DNA of 64,000 bases, from NCBI GenBank assembly GCA_037043455.1, contig JAWPHD010000233.1, positions 310,001 through 374,000 on the forward strand. Reading direction: 5' to 3'. The translations under genes and the position numbers were made by a program. The notes beneath the pieces were generated by a model. It made no database searches. It saw only the letters and a list, made by a program, of their open reading frames with translations, and had not been told where the DNA came from. This DNA is from Cyrtodaria siliqua (taxonomy: Eukaryota > Mollusca > Bivalvia > Adapedonta > Hiatellidae). Shown one piece after another: positions 41,985 to 53,170 of the stretch (its first letter is position 1; each line of letters starts with the position of its first letter).

Positions 41985-44092
41985 AAATGCCTCGAATGTT
42001 TTGTTAACGGTATCTATCCTACAATGATTTTTAACTGACGGAATATATTCAAAGTATCTTTATAACGGTACCTATCACACAATTTTAAATCCTATTTCCT
42101 CTTCAATAAATTTCCTCTTCAATATTGCCACCAGAAACGCTTCGACATGCTCCTGCATTCTCTTTGTGCCCAAACAAAATAACTGGTATATTTTTGGAAC
42201 ATAATTCTACGTTTTAACATATAGTTTATCCCCAAAATATAGTTTGTTAAGGTAATATATCCTAAAAATTGTTGACGTTTTGAAGCATGTCGGACAAACT
42301 CTGATAATGTTTGAGGAAACTATGCATCGCTGGACGATTCCCAGGGCGCGTCCTACGGGACATATGATAGGGTGGGTCTCGGATAGACAGAAGTTGAAAA
42401 ATGAAAGTTATTACCTGTTTTTGTCATTTAATCGGGCTCTATCTGACGCCATTTTCTAACGAGACCTATTCCCCGAAACCACGTGATTCTCCGAATAAGA
42501 CCTCCCTTCAACTGAATTCGACTTCTCTGCAATTAAAATGAGCATGTCTTCAGTTGAATAAGACCACGGTCCAATTCAGTTGCAATTGGACATCGGTCCA
42601 AAGGTTGAATAGAGGTTCAGTTCAATCGAAGAGTGATCTAATTGAATTGAATCTCTCTTTAATTCGACCTCTCTGCCAAGACTCAACTGTCGAGAGTTTC
42701 AATTGAGATTCTTTAAGTTGGCGTTCCAGTAAGTACTATTATCATATGGCAAGAACATTTTCAATTAAAAACAACTAATTCGTCTATCGCAGTGTATAGC
42801 ACTTCGACGTGTCATGAAAGATTCCTGGTTCGAGCCCTGGGTCAGTTTTTTTTCCGAAAGAATAAGATGGGAACAGTTGAAAGTGTTTTTCAAAATGAAA
42901 ACATGACACATTTGACGTGCATTTACAGGGCGATTTGGTGTCCCGCTGTGGATTAGGTTGCAGGTTAACGTTTTATGGAAAGGGGCATAACTCTGCCGAA
43001 ATGAAAGTCAGAGTTATTGGTCATGGGTAACAACATTCCTTGCGTTATTTTTAATATGTGTGTGAAGATTCATGAACATAGGTCAAAAACCTTTTAAGTT
43101 ATGGCCAGTTATGAGCTTGGCTAAGATGGAGGTTAACGTTTTATGAAAATGGTCATAACTCTGCCAAAATGAAAGTCAGAGGTATTGTACATTTGTAACG
43201 ACATTTCTTAACGTAAGATGATGTAAGACGTCCACATTCTATGAACGGTCGCTTTTGTCCATTGGCTAGCGCAAGACATTCTCGACTTTGGAAAAAGGGT
43301 TCAATTGCATAGAACCCCTCTTCAACTGAATAAGAACTCTGTTCAATTGAATCAACATATGTTCGATTGAATTAGTCAGATGCTTAAACAATTGAAAAGA
43401 GATTCAATTAATTGAGTTTCTCTTACGTCTCAGTCGTATGTTTTATTTATTTTTTGTTGTTGTTGTTTTTTGTTTTGTGTGTGTTTTTTTCAAGCGCCGA
43501 ACTTGCAATTCCCAAACAGGTCAATTATGTTTACCTTCAGGTAAGTTATGACATTTAGATGTTATCGAGTGTTTGTTAATGTGTATTTTAATTTGTATAA
43601 TTATAATAATATGATAGTAAAACATAAATAGGTATCTCTCAAAACGAAGAATGTGTCCGCCTTGAGTTTGTTATTACTTCATAGCACGCATGCAGTGTAG
43701 CGATAGGCTGCACGCCAGTATTGTCCTGCTTTTTTTTGTTGTTGAGATAAATCTTATATAATTTACCATATTTGTGTCTAGAAATTCACAATTGTACGTC
43801 AAATATATATCTATGGCTGGGGAATTCACAATAAAAATGTAAAGGTCTGAATATTAAAAAAATGTATCTACATGTGTTATGCGATTGTTTCCCCGGCAGA
43901 AAGAATTTCTCAAACATGCGTAGATGGTCGATGCCCAAAGTCTTGGAATAGTCGCTTTGATCAATTGGCTAGCGCATGACATTCTTCGATTTTTGAAAAA
44001 AAGGTTAAATACAAAAACAAGCCTGCACAGTGTTGAACACCGTCAATTCCGGCGATTTTGATCGCTCGCCTGCATTACCGGATACCTCCGCC
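41985..44092. repeat. Right arm of long inverted repeat
   Basis: Inverse of 25796-27190: 'ctgcattctctttgtgccca' (about 42151), 'gatagggtgggtctcggata' (about 42370), 'ccacgtgattctccg' (about 42480), 'ctttctgccg'-type boxes, 'cattaccgga' (44076-44085). It is longer than the left arm because extra sequence lies at about 42740-43640, including an additional block of TTCAATTGAA-type boxes (43300-43430) and a B-box-like GGTTCGAGCCCTGG near 42828. Divergence between arms is moderate. Confidence 0.75.
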
Positions 44093-44267
44093 TTTTTGAT
44101 TTTCATAAATCTACAATAAAATCCAAGTGATGTAAACTGTTTAACAGTCACTCGGACGGCACTCTTAGATAATAAAGAGATGAACAAGTATTACTTTACT
44201 GAAAAGTATTACTTCAACAGTGTAATGTACATGTTGTATAATCTGAATGTTGTTTTAATCACTGTTC

Positions 44268-44356
44268 ACTATTTTACACTCACTGTTCATAAAATCTGTT
44301 CACTGTTCAATATTTGCAATATTCACTGTTCAAATTTACACTGTTCATTATTCAAG
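44268..44356 (+). repeat. Cluster of CACTGTTCA motifs
   Basis: About seven full or partial copies of (C)ACTGTTCA are spaced by 8-15 bases (for example 'tcactgttcactattttaca', 'ctgttcactgttcaatattt', 'attcactgttcaaatttaca'). This is an irregular short repeat. Confidence 0.65.
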
Positions 44357-45038
44357 GGAGAGAAGAGTCACGTATGTATATATATAAGCAGTGAGTTATA
44401 TTATTATTGATAATTTTAAACTATGTTTAACAAACGAAACGAAATATCTTAAAGAGTGCCATTTACAGAATGATTTAGTAATTCTTTAGTAGAACTTTAT
44501 CTTAGAAATAGGGGTAATTATTTGAAAATAATGCGTCACTGAAAAACTCCTTTTTTTTAAATAATTATGCAATCTTAAAATCAGAGTTTTAGGTGAAATT
44601 AGTATATTTTTGCAATAGTTTACAGTACATTTTCACATGTGGGATTGCCTTATATTGAAACACTTAAAACAGGCTTCACGACAACCGCACTTGTAAGAAG
44701 GCACCATATAGTAATACATATTATATATGTACATGTTCTAAAATAATATAATATGAAAGTATAATAAGATCAATAATTGCCAGTTACAGATCACTCAAAT
44801 GCGTCACCCTCCCTCCCCGCGAAGCAAGATCGGGTACAATCCTACTCCCCGGGGAAAGGCATTGACGTAAATATAACTGCACGTGTAGTGGGAAATGTCT
44901 GCAGTGGACGGAAAACAGACGACACCGAACAATTAGTCCGACGCCTGAGAAGGACCAATCCGTCGGATATCGTCCGCAGTCCACCAACCTGAACTGCATA
45001 TAAGTGACTTTAATATATTTTGAAAAAAAGAGTGGTGT

Positions 45039-45071
45039 GGGGGGGGGGGGGGGGGGGGGCGGGGGGGGGGG
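45039..45071 (+). repeat. Poly-G tract with one C
   Basis: A 33-base G run interrupted by a single C at 45060. The glycine- and proline-rich ORFs across it on both strands are artefacts. Confidence 0.9.
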
Positions 45072-45185
45072 AAGGGAAACAGTTCTCAACACATATTATA
45101 TAGTTATACGATCTGTAATCCCATCACTGAAACGAGAAAAATATTGTAAATCATATAAACGGATGATTACTAACTACATGAGTGA

Positions 45186-45300
45186 AAATGGTTGCAATAC
45201 TGGATTACATACACATATGAGTGAAGATGAATGACATTACATATACATATGAGTGAAGATAAATGACATTACATACACGTATGAGTGAAGATGAATGATA
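45186..45300 (+). repeat. 32-bp tandem repeat, about 3 copies
   Basis: The unit is 'acatacacatatgagtgaag' + 'atgaatgacatt', 32 bases, with single-base differences between copies. Confidence 0.8.
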
Positions 45301-47500
45301 CTAACTAATAAATATGAGGTACTTATAATGATTCCAAAACTGGATTACACAGCACGATGCAAATGATGATACAAGTCATAAAGCATCAGAGTGTGTGTGT
45401 TTGTGTGTAGTTCTAAGGTGCATAGACCGTCCGCCAACTAACACGACAATGTAAATTAGAGTCTCGATTTATTAATCCAGTAACATATTGACTTCAAACC
45501 GGCTTGCATATAATTAAAAACAATTTAGAGTTTTCAATTATCTTAGCTATTTTACCAAATGTTGAAATATATTATTGGTGCAATATTATCAAAAGTCAGT
45601 AATATACAAAAACAATTTACTTCATACTATTCTTGTAATTAATATTAATGATTGAACTAATGCATGTTATGTAGAAAAACTAACTTTTCAAAAAAATAAG
45701 ATTGCCGTGTGTCCCATTAAACTCTCAGTATTGCCAAAGCAATGCTGGCAGTGCGATTCCCGGGTGTGAGAATCCTCATTATACATCACTTGTAACTGAT
45801 CGTCTCTTATATCTCTGTTTAGAGAGGCATATGTAAAACTGAATTGTTATGCGTATACATTTTTCTAAATTACAAAGTTGTGTTTAGCTTTTCTTACCCA
45901 AGACAATTATCCTATCTAATATAGCAATGTAACACAAAAACTACAAGCGGGCCTCAATTTATATACCTGAGTTGATCGGTCATGGAGCATGCAGTCAGTA
46001 AATAAACAATAGTCAAGGTTATGCACGTTTCGTGTTTGGTTCTAAACGACGTAGATAATGATTTCTGCGTGCGTGCGTGTGTGTGTGGTCATTAGAATGT
46101 GTGTCTCGTACCAAATTCTGGGTCGCAGGTTTAAAGTAGCTATTTCGCCAACAATACTCCAATTTAACAAAAATGTACACCGTTTCTAAACCTATACTAA
46201 TGACGACGTATATGGCTATAACTTGACACATTTTGAGAACCCAAGCTCTATAGACGCAATATAAACGACTTTAATTAAACAGCCAGGCCAAACCCTCAGT
46301 CTGCAGCTTCGAATTAAGAGTTACCAACTCATAATTCTTAAAACGCATATTCAGTCACGGGTATCTTAATAACCTGTCCATAAACCTGAACTTTTAATCG
46401 GCACATATACATAATTATATGATATGAACACCTGCCTAAAGTTTTAATTAACAGTTTTGTAGAGTAATTTTTCCCTAATTTGGCGGGTTAATTTCTTTAG
46501 TTGCATGTTAGAACCATATCTCATAAATCGTTTAAGATAATGGAATGAAACTGTATGCATGTATGTATAATCAACAAACGATCTGTCGCACACCAAATTA
46601 CTGGTCATGCATCGTTTATATCCAGTTTAGGAATCATGTGAGTGGTGGACAGATTTCCTTGTTTTAAAAGCAAATATTAAGTGTTGCACATCAAGGAAAA
46701 CAGACACAAATACTATAGATATTCTTTTCTGATACTGTTTTACAGATGTTACTTGGTTATTTCTAATCCAGTTGGCAGAATATATGCGTTATGTCCTTTA
46801 GCCTATTGTTTCGGCCTTGGGACTTTTGCTTAAATATGGATTTTCCTTCATCCCAGGATGTATTCCATCTCTACATTAAGCACTTGATAAACCCATAAAC
46901 ATTTAACATTTTAATTATTTGGTTCACATAATTAGTAAAAAAAAGTGTTAGACTATATGTATTCCATACAATCGATTGTAACATGTAAGTAACCTTTAGA
47001 TGCACACATAGGGGCGTATACAGAAAAGAAGTTAGATGCACTTTACCATCATTACTCTCCTTTCCGTCGATTATAAATTACTATGTATTTGAAGTGGTAA
47101 ACTTCGTCCGCTGACTAGGGAGCGTATACCATCATTTGCATGCTTGCTATGTATTGTCGAATTACTATAGTGAATGCAATAAAAACGTTATTCAGATAGC
47201 AAAATGTTTTAATTTACCTGCTTTACAGAAATTATCAGCAATTCGTTCTTATTTCAATGAAAAGGGAACATGAACCCGCCAGGGAGAGCCTCGTGAAATT
47301 TAATTTATCCTGTTATGAAACCCCTCTTGCACCCATTCACCCTTATACGTATAGCTTATGGCTATAGTATAAGAACCCTGATCCCGAACATTGGTAATGT
47401 ATGTAAAAAACACAAAAAGAACTGAAAGAAAGGACAAATGATATAAAACACAAAGACCCCTTTTACCTGCAGTATAGATTCGCAACAGTGTGTTGCTAAA
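45301..47500. other. No gene recognised
   Basis: AT-rich sequence with no recognisable exon. It includes a short GT-rich run near 46065-46088 and a B-box-like 'gtgcgattcccgggtgtgag' near 45752. Part of 47050-47130 resembles the duplicated block at 49760-49860 (ctctccttt, ctgactagggagc). Confidence 0.4.
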
Positions 47501-47508
47501 TTTAGATT

Positions 47509-47640
47509 GACCAATCAAAAGTTAATGCGCATGCGCATTGCAGCTTTACAGAATCGTAGGAAGCCATTGCAGAAACACCCTCGTCGAGTTTTACGAAGAC
47601 TTTTGCATTGAAAAATACCAGCGAAAATTAAGAGCGTGTA
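47509..47640 (+). promoter_or_regulatory. Promoter-like cluster: CCAAT box, NRF1 site, candidate 5' exon
   Basis: GACCAATCA (47509-47517) lies 8 bases before a perfect NRF1 palindrome TGCGCATGCGCA (47526-47537). About 100 bases downstream is AAGAGCGT|GTAAGT, a good splice donor (exon end 47637). Together these resemble a TATA-less housekeeping promoter with a short non-coding first exon on the plus strand. The EP400-like exon at 57931 is the only plus-strand host exon downstream in the window, so it is a possible target, but this link is inferred. Confidence 0.45.
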
Positions 47641-48845
47641 AGTTTATGGTGTTCGAAAGTTTAGCCTAGTGTTTGATTCACGAGGATATAAGGTTTTTAT
47701 TGACGGATGCTTTTTCAATAATGTGTCTCAAGCGATGATTTCTTTTCAGCCAAAATAAAGAAATTCAAAATGGCGTTTACTTCGTTGCGGCGGATGTCTG
47801 GCGTTAGTCATTTTGAATACACGAAAGGTGTTGTGTCATTTGTCATACAATGTACTACTTTAATGTGATCAGTTAGCCGTTGAGTTTGTTTTATTTGTGT
47901 TGTATTTGCCTATCATATTGCAAAAGCGGTCTTTAATCTTTTCCCTGACGAAATCACAATATTTTCAAGCAAGGTGCTGCAAGGGAAGTATGCCCCTGCC
48001 GACCCATTTTCACCACCGCACTGCATTGGGATGCTTCTTGAAGGAACGAAGCATAACCACGGTATGCCAAGTGTGTTAATGTATACAGCCTCGCATGTAC
48101 ATCGTGTTTGGGAATTGCAAAACTGAAATAACGTTTTTGCATGCTGAGCAATCATTTCCAAAAAAAATCAAAAATTGTGTAAGTCCGACTTTTTTTACCA
48201 GAAGAGAGAAGCATATTGATGTCCGTGTTTCTTCTTCCAATAATGTGTAGGGTTCCTCTGGAACATACTTGCGCATACATAACTACGTTTATTTTACGCA
48301 GCACATTGATTCGGCAACGACCTGCAACTGAAAATAAGTAATTCATAATTTTGCATTGCCAAAATGTTGAGCTTTTACCTTATTTTCACTAGGTGATAAA
48401 AAGTGTGTTACTCGGTTTTTATCCTTGGGTTCTATAGCAAAAAAAAAATCTTTGGCAGAGTAAAAAGATGACAAGTTTCGATTTTGAAAGATACATATTT
48501 TGAATCAATTTGCATAAATGTGTATGAAATATGCATGGTTTCAAAATAGTCACACTGTAAATACATTAATTTTAACAGTAAACTTGGTTGAACATCAAGG
48601 ATAAAGACCGAGTTTATCACCTACCAGAATGTATTGTTATGTCTTTTTTCTGGTCACTGATTGGTCAGTATTTTTGATGATGCTCTATCAAAATTATGAA
48701 TAAATCAGTAAAACAATATAACAGTAACCAATGTAGACTTGCTGAATTGATGTGATTCGTTACAGGGCCTTTTTTGCTGTGGCCGGTATGAGAATTTTGT
48801 GTCGTTTTCTTTTAAAGTGCATTTTTTATATATATATATATATAT

Positions 48846-49060
48846 ACGCGAGGCCAAAAAAACAGTTTGTTTCCGCTAACGTCTTCAAAAAAAATATGGT
48901 AAACCTTTTTTTTATTTATTATTAATGACCTAATTTTTGTTAATGAAAAAACACTTTTAATATGACAAAAAAATTGGGGAAGGCATTAGGCGACTTTTTT
49001 TTTTTCTCTTGGTTTACGGATCCGCTGACCCCAATTTTCGAGAGATTGGAAAAAAAATAA
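48846..49060. mobile_element. Family G repeat (GGCCTAAAAAA...TTTGTTT type)
   Basis: The sequence 'aggccaaaaaaacagtttgt' + 'ttccgctaacgtc' and, inverted at the other side, 'ttggtttacggatccgctga' resemble the ends seen at 52203-52505, 52872-53170, 61200-61290 and 63210-63305. T/A homopolymers make the exact limits unclear. Confidence 0.4.
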
Positions 49061-49136
49061 TTTGAACATCTGTGTTTTTTTTCACCGCCGACCGCATTTC
49101 AACGCCAGATGAATAAAAAAAAAATGAATTGGTGAA

Positions 49137-50870
49137 TGAAGATCCTCAAGACAAAATACTCCCATGTGTATTCTGAACTATGAAAACACTTGCAATAAAG
49201 TAATTAAAATGTGTTATACACAAATTAAAACAATAAGAAGTTTGAATATTTTGTCTGGCGTCGAGTCGGCAGTTTTTCACAACTTTGAGATCGACAATTT
49301 CTGACGTAAAACTACATTATCCTGCTATTAGGGTTGTGTTTTCTTATCTCTTTGATAAGAAATACCATTTTTGGAATTCAAAACACATTAATGCATGAAA
49401 AACGTTCCTAATTGATGGTATTTCGATTGAATGTTTGTGAAATTTTCCGGCCGTAAAAGTGCGGTGTCATAGTAGTTCGGATGGTACATATTTTTTTTTT
49501 TACATAATCGAATAGTAAAACATTTCTATTCATTATTTAATCCATCATTCTTTCTTTTATCATGTGTAAGGAGTTCCTGGAATCCTGCTTTTAAATGAAT
49601 ATTACTCCAAGCTCCTAATTCTTTAACTTTGAGAAAGTGGTGACAAAATGAAAAATATAGCCAGAGGAGGCCCTGATAGTATAATAAAACCTGATTAAAA
49701 ATTTAGCTCCAAGTTCGGCTCGAGTTTCACCAAGTCGGCTCTGATTATTATAGTTTGGCAAAAGTGCTAGTACTCTCCTTTGCATCGGTTGTATATTTCA
49801 ATGTAATATATATTTTTTTTTAACGAAGTGATAATTAAATGTCTGCTGACTAGGGAGCATAAAGTGGTAACAAAAAGAAAAATATAGTCAGGGGAGGTTC
49901 TGAGTTTGAGTAATACATATAAACAGGGATGGAAACTAACTTTTAAAGCTTGGTTGCCCAAACGGGCAACCATCTTCTGGATTTTGGTTGCCCAGCTGAA
50001 CATTTATGAGCCCAGATTTTCTGGATTTTTCTTTTCGACACACTAACAAACACATTAACAAACATGATTTTAACAAATTTACTTTATTTAGGCCAAACAA
50101 AAAAATAGGTGTGTTTCCTATTGCAAGCTCTAGGGTCAGTATGTAGGCATATTTATATTCTATAGTTCACTAGTCTGATCATGGCCATAACAGTTACTCT
50201 GGCATGGTATATATTTCACCCTTTTCCTGTGAAAAATTCCCCTCTTAAAAAAAATAAAATACATATAATATATATTAGAAAATGTTAAACTACAATACAG
50301 GAAAACAGCATACTTTTTGCAATTCCCCTTCCTGAAGGCCCTGGCCCCAGTCACCTAAAAGCTGACTAGTGCCCTTAAAGATTCCCCCGTATTCCCCCGT
50401 GAAAGTGTTATTTGTATAACATCAAATACCGTAACGTTCGCGCTCCGTGAAATTAGAACGGGAGCCGCATTTTAGAATGGCCGAAAACGGAAATGCGTCA
50501 ATTTCCCAATATCCGGTTGACTTAAATTGCATTTTATCGTTGAATAAACAGAGTTGCGACTATTTACTGCATTTAATCGCTTAATACACTGTGTAAGAAA
50601 TATTTTCTTTGTTGTTGTTTTCTACTGAAATGTTATTCGTCCCGCATTGACGAATAATGCCGAGGAAATCGACTTTAGCTTGTCGAAAAAGCTAGTCGCC
50701 CGGGCGGACTACCGACTTATGAAATCTACTCGCCCAGCTTGAAATTGAGTCGTCCCGGGCGAACGGGCAACCGTTAGTTTCCATCCCTGTATAAATGTGT
50801 GCTATAAAAGCGAATAAAGACGCATTTCCACTAAGAAAAAAATATTGGACCTTTGCATCTTAAATCAGGG
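49137..50870 (+). repeat. Dispersed segmental duplication, copy A (with insertion)
   Basis: Starting 'tcctcaagacaaaatactcc', this block matches 51045-51960 in order (for example 'acttgcaataaagtaattaa', 'gtgcggtgtcatagtagttc', 'agtgctagtactctcctttg') with moderate divergence. Copy A is interrupted at 49924-50789 by a transposon. It has no coding content. Confidence 0.85.
49924..50789. mobile_element. CAGGG-type TIR element, 866 bp, 6-bp target duplication
   Basis: The left end CAGGGATGGAAACTAAC and right end GTTAGTTTCCATCCCTG are perfect 17-base inverted repeats. TATAAA flanks both sides (49918-49923, 50790-50795). Inner sub-repeats 'ggttgcccaaacgggcaacc' and 'cgggcgaacgggcaacc' are also near-palindromic. 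A fragment of another repeat (ggccctggccccagtcacct) lies at 50335-50380. No transposase is present. The paralogous block at 51880 gives the empty site. Confidence 0.85.
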
Positions 50871-51044
50871 CCTGTCCATTTTAAATCAGGGCCTGTCCAC
50901 AGTGCTCAAGAAATAGGATAGCCCGACGCCCGGGGCTCCTCGAAATCCATTCCGGGTCTGTCTCATTTTGCAGACGAGGAGCCCGTCGGGCCTGTCTTAA
51001 AAAAAAAAATCCCCCAGTTTTACTGGATCTCAAGCTCAAGTTCC
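50870..51044. repeat. Short GGGCCTGTCC repeats
   Basis: 'aaatcagggcctgtccattt' and similar phrases recur at 50864-50900 and at 51965-52100, together with 'cctgtctcatttt'/'agcccgtcgggcctgtc'. They are a low-copy local repeat next to the duplicated blocks. Confidence 0.45.
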
Positions 51045-51960
51045 TCAAGACAAAATACTCCCATGTGTATTGTGAACTGTGAAAACACTTGCAATAAAGT
51101 AATTAAAATGTGTTATACACACATTGAAACAATAAGAAGTTCGAATATTTTGCCTGGCTTCGTGTCGGCAGTTTGTCACAACTTTGAGGTCACAATTGTT
51201 GACATAAATCTCATTATTCTGCTATTAGGGTTGTGTTTTCTTTCCTTTGTGATAAGAAATACCGTTTTTGTCATTAAAAACACACTAATGCATGACATTT
51301 TTTTCGTTATTGATGGTATTTCGATTGAATGTTTGTGAAATGTTCGGGCCGTGAAAGTGCGGTGTCATAGTAGTTCGGATGGTACATAATTTCGGTTATT
51401 TTTTTTTTATTTTTTTTACATAATCAAATAAGAAAAACTGTCCTTTACAAATACATGTTGGAAAGGAAAATATATATACTGTATATGTATAAATACAGAT
51501 ATAAAGTATATTTCTATTCATTATTTAAGGTGTAAGGCGTTCCTGGAATCCTACTTTTAAATGAATTCTAGTCTAGGCTCCTAATTCTTTACTTTGAGAA
51601 AGTGGTGACAAAAAGAAAAAATATAGCCAGAGGAGGCTCTGATAGTCTCATAAAACTTGATTAAAAATTTGGCTCCAAGTTTAGCTCCAGTTTCACCAAG
51701 TCGGCTCTGATTATTATCGTTTGGCAAAAGTGCTAGTACTCTCCTTTGCATTGGTTATAAATTACTATGTAATATTCTATTTCAACATATTTTAAACGAA
51801 ATGGTAAATAAGTCCGCTGACCAGGGAGCATAAAGTGGTAGCAAAAAGAAAAATCTAGTCAGAGGAGGTTCTGAGCTTGATTAATACATATGTAACAAAT
51901 GTGTGCTATAAAAGTGAATAAAGACACATTTCCAATAAGAAAAAAATATTGGACCTTTCC
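51045..51960 (+). repeat. Dispersed segmental duplication, copy B (empty site)
   Basis: Direct copy of 49137-50870 without the transposon: 'taatacatatgtaacaaatg' then 'tgtgctataaaagtgaa' continues where copy A has the insertion. Copy B carries an extra AT-rich stretch near 51430-51520. Confidence 0.85.
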
Positions 51961-52202
51961 ATTTTAAATCGGGGCCTGTCCATTTCAAATCAGGGCCTGT
52001 CCATTTTCAGAAGCAACAAGCCCTGGGCCTGTCTCTTAAAATAATTTTCTTTGAGCACTGGTCCATTTTCAGAAGCAACAAGCCCTGTACCTGTCCCTAA
52101 AAAAATTTGAGCACTGAATATTAAAAGAATATTCAACGATTTAAATACATGTGTTGTATAAACTTACGGTTTTATATGAGAAACATGGTCACCATGTTTG
52201 AA

Positions 52203-52620
52203 ATTTGTACTTTTTTTTCCCCTTCCGACCGAGCGTAAAAAAATAAGAAAAAATCCGTAAACCAAGATTTTTTTTTGGCCTTACTGCCTAGATAATACAT
52301 GGTTCAATATTTTGGTAATGTTCACTGGAAACCCCAGGGGTTGTGGGTTCAAATCTCACTGGAGGAATATATATTTTTTTTATCTCCATGAGAATCCTTG
52401 GTTCATTGGTTTGAATTTTAATTTTTGCAATAAAAAAAGTTAGGGTCGGCGGCTAAATAATAGGGTCGGTTGGGTTAGCGGAAAACGAACACGTTTTTCT
52501 TTTAAGCCTGAGAAAGTGTCAATTCTTGGACGACAGGACGTGTACCGTACTGGTTCTACCCAGGAAAAGTGGGTGGTCTGCCTCCACCACAAAAAAGGTC
52601 GACCGTTATATACAGGGGAC
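52203..52620. mobile_element. Family G repeat ends plus SINE fragment
   Basis: 'aaaatccgtaaaccaagatt' (about 52250-52269) and 'aaagttagggtcggcggcta' (about 52436) are family G ends. Between them 'ttgtgggttcaaatctcact' (about 52337) is a tRNA T-arm-like box. 'gagaaagtgtcaattcttgg' and 'ctggttctacccaggaaaag' (52511-52570) match the SINE body at 19057-19257. Confidence 0.45.
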
Positions 52621-52800
52621 TAGTCGGCTTTTAGGGGACTGGGGTCAGGGCCCTCAGGTAGGGGAATTTTGCGTTGTTTTCATCACATGGGAATTTCTAA
52701 GAAACACAAATTATAATTAATGTTATTATTATTTATGTGGCACAAAGAATATACCATTCTAAATTGCAAAAAGTATGCTGTTTTCATGTATTGTAGTTTT
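52613..52800. mobile_element. Short repeat with CAGGGGACTAGTC end
   Basis: 'caggggactagtcggctttt' + 'aggggactggggtcagggcc' matches, inverted, 54490-54535 (ccagtcccctaaaagctgac, tagtgccctg) and 50335-50380. The inner part 'gcaaaaagtatgctgttttc' (about 52768) matches inverted 50300-50320. These are three copies of one small element. Confidence 0.55.
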
Positions 52801-52871
52801 AAAGGCCCAACTGCTGTATAAAAGCCACTAGATGGAGCTGGGGCAGGTTTTTCATTTAAATTTTTACATAG

Positions 52872-53170
52872 GGCCATCCTTAAAAAAGTGTTTGTTTGCT
52901 GTGCTCCGACTGACCGTCTAAAATGGCAGCGACCGATTATTTTTTTTAGCCTTTTCGGATTTTTTTTAATTTTTTTTTTCTTAAAAATTGTTCGTAAAGA
53001 AATATTAATGAGGTTATCCACACTGAGACTGCATTATCATACATTGAGATAGGAAATTATGATTTGTAAAAATGCTTAACCAGGACTGGCAAAAAAAAAA
53101 GACTACCTACCTACCCACTTAAAAAATTCAGGGTCGGAGCACAGCAAACAAATATTTTTTTAAGGATGGT
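52872..53170. mobile_element. Family G MITE with ~38-bp inverted ends
   Basis: Left CCATCCTTAAAAAAGTGTTT, then GTTTGCTGTGCTCCGAC; right GTCGGAGCACAGCAAACAAA, then TATTTTTTTAAGGATGG. The arms are nearly perfect inverted repeats around an AT-rich core with TACCTACCTACC. No transposase. The minus-strand 112-residue ORF through it is an artefact. Confidence 0.75.

Noticed and set aside
44784..45234. Proline- and glycine-rich ORFs
   Set aside because: They are created by the poly-G tract at 45039-45071.
52683..53021. 112-residue minus-strand ORF
   Set aside because: It runs through a family G MITE and poly-A/T tracts and has no recognisable motif.
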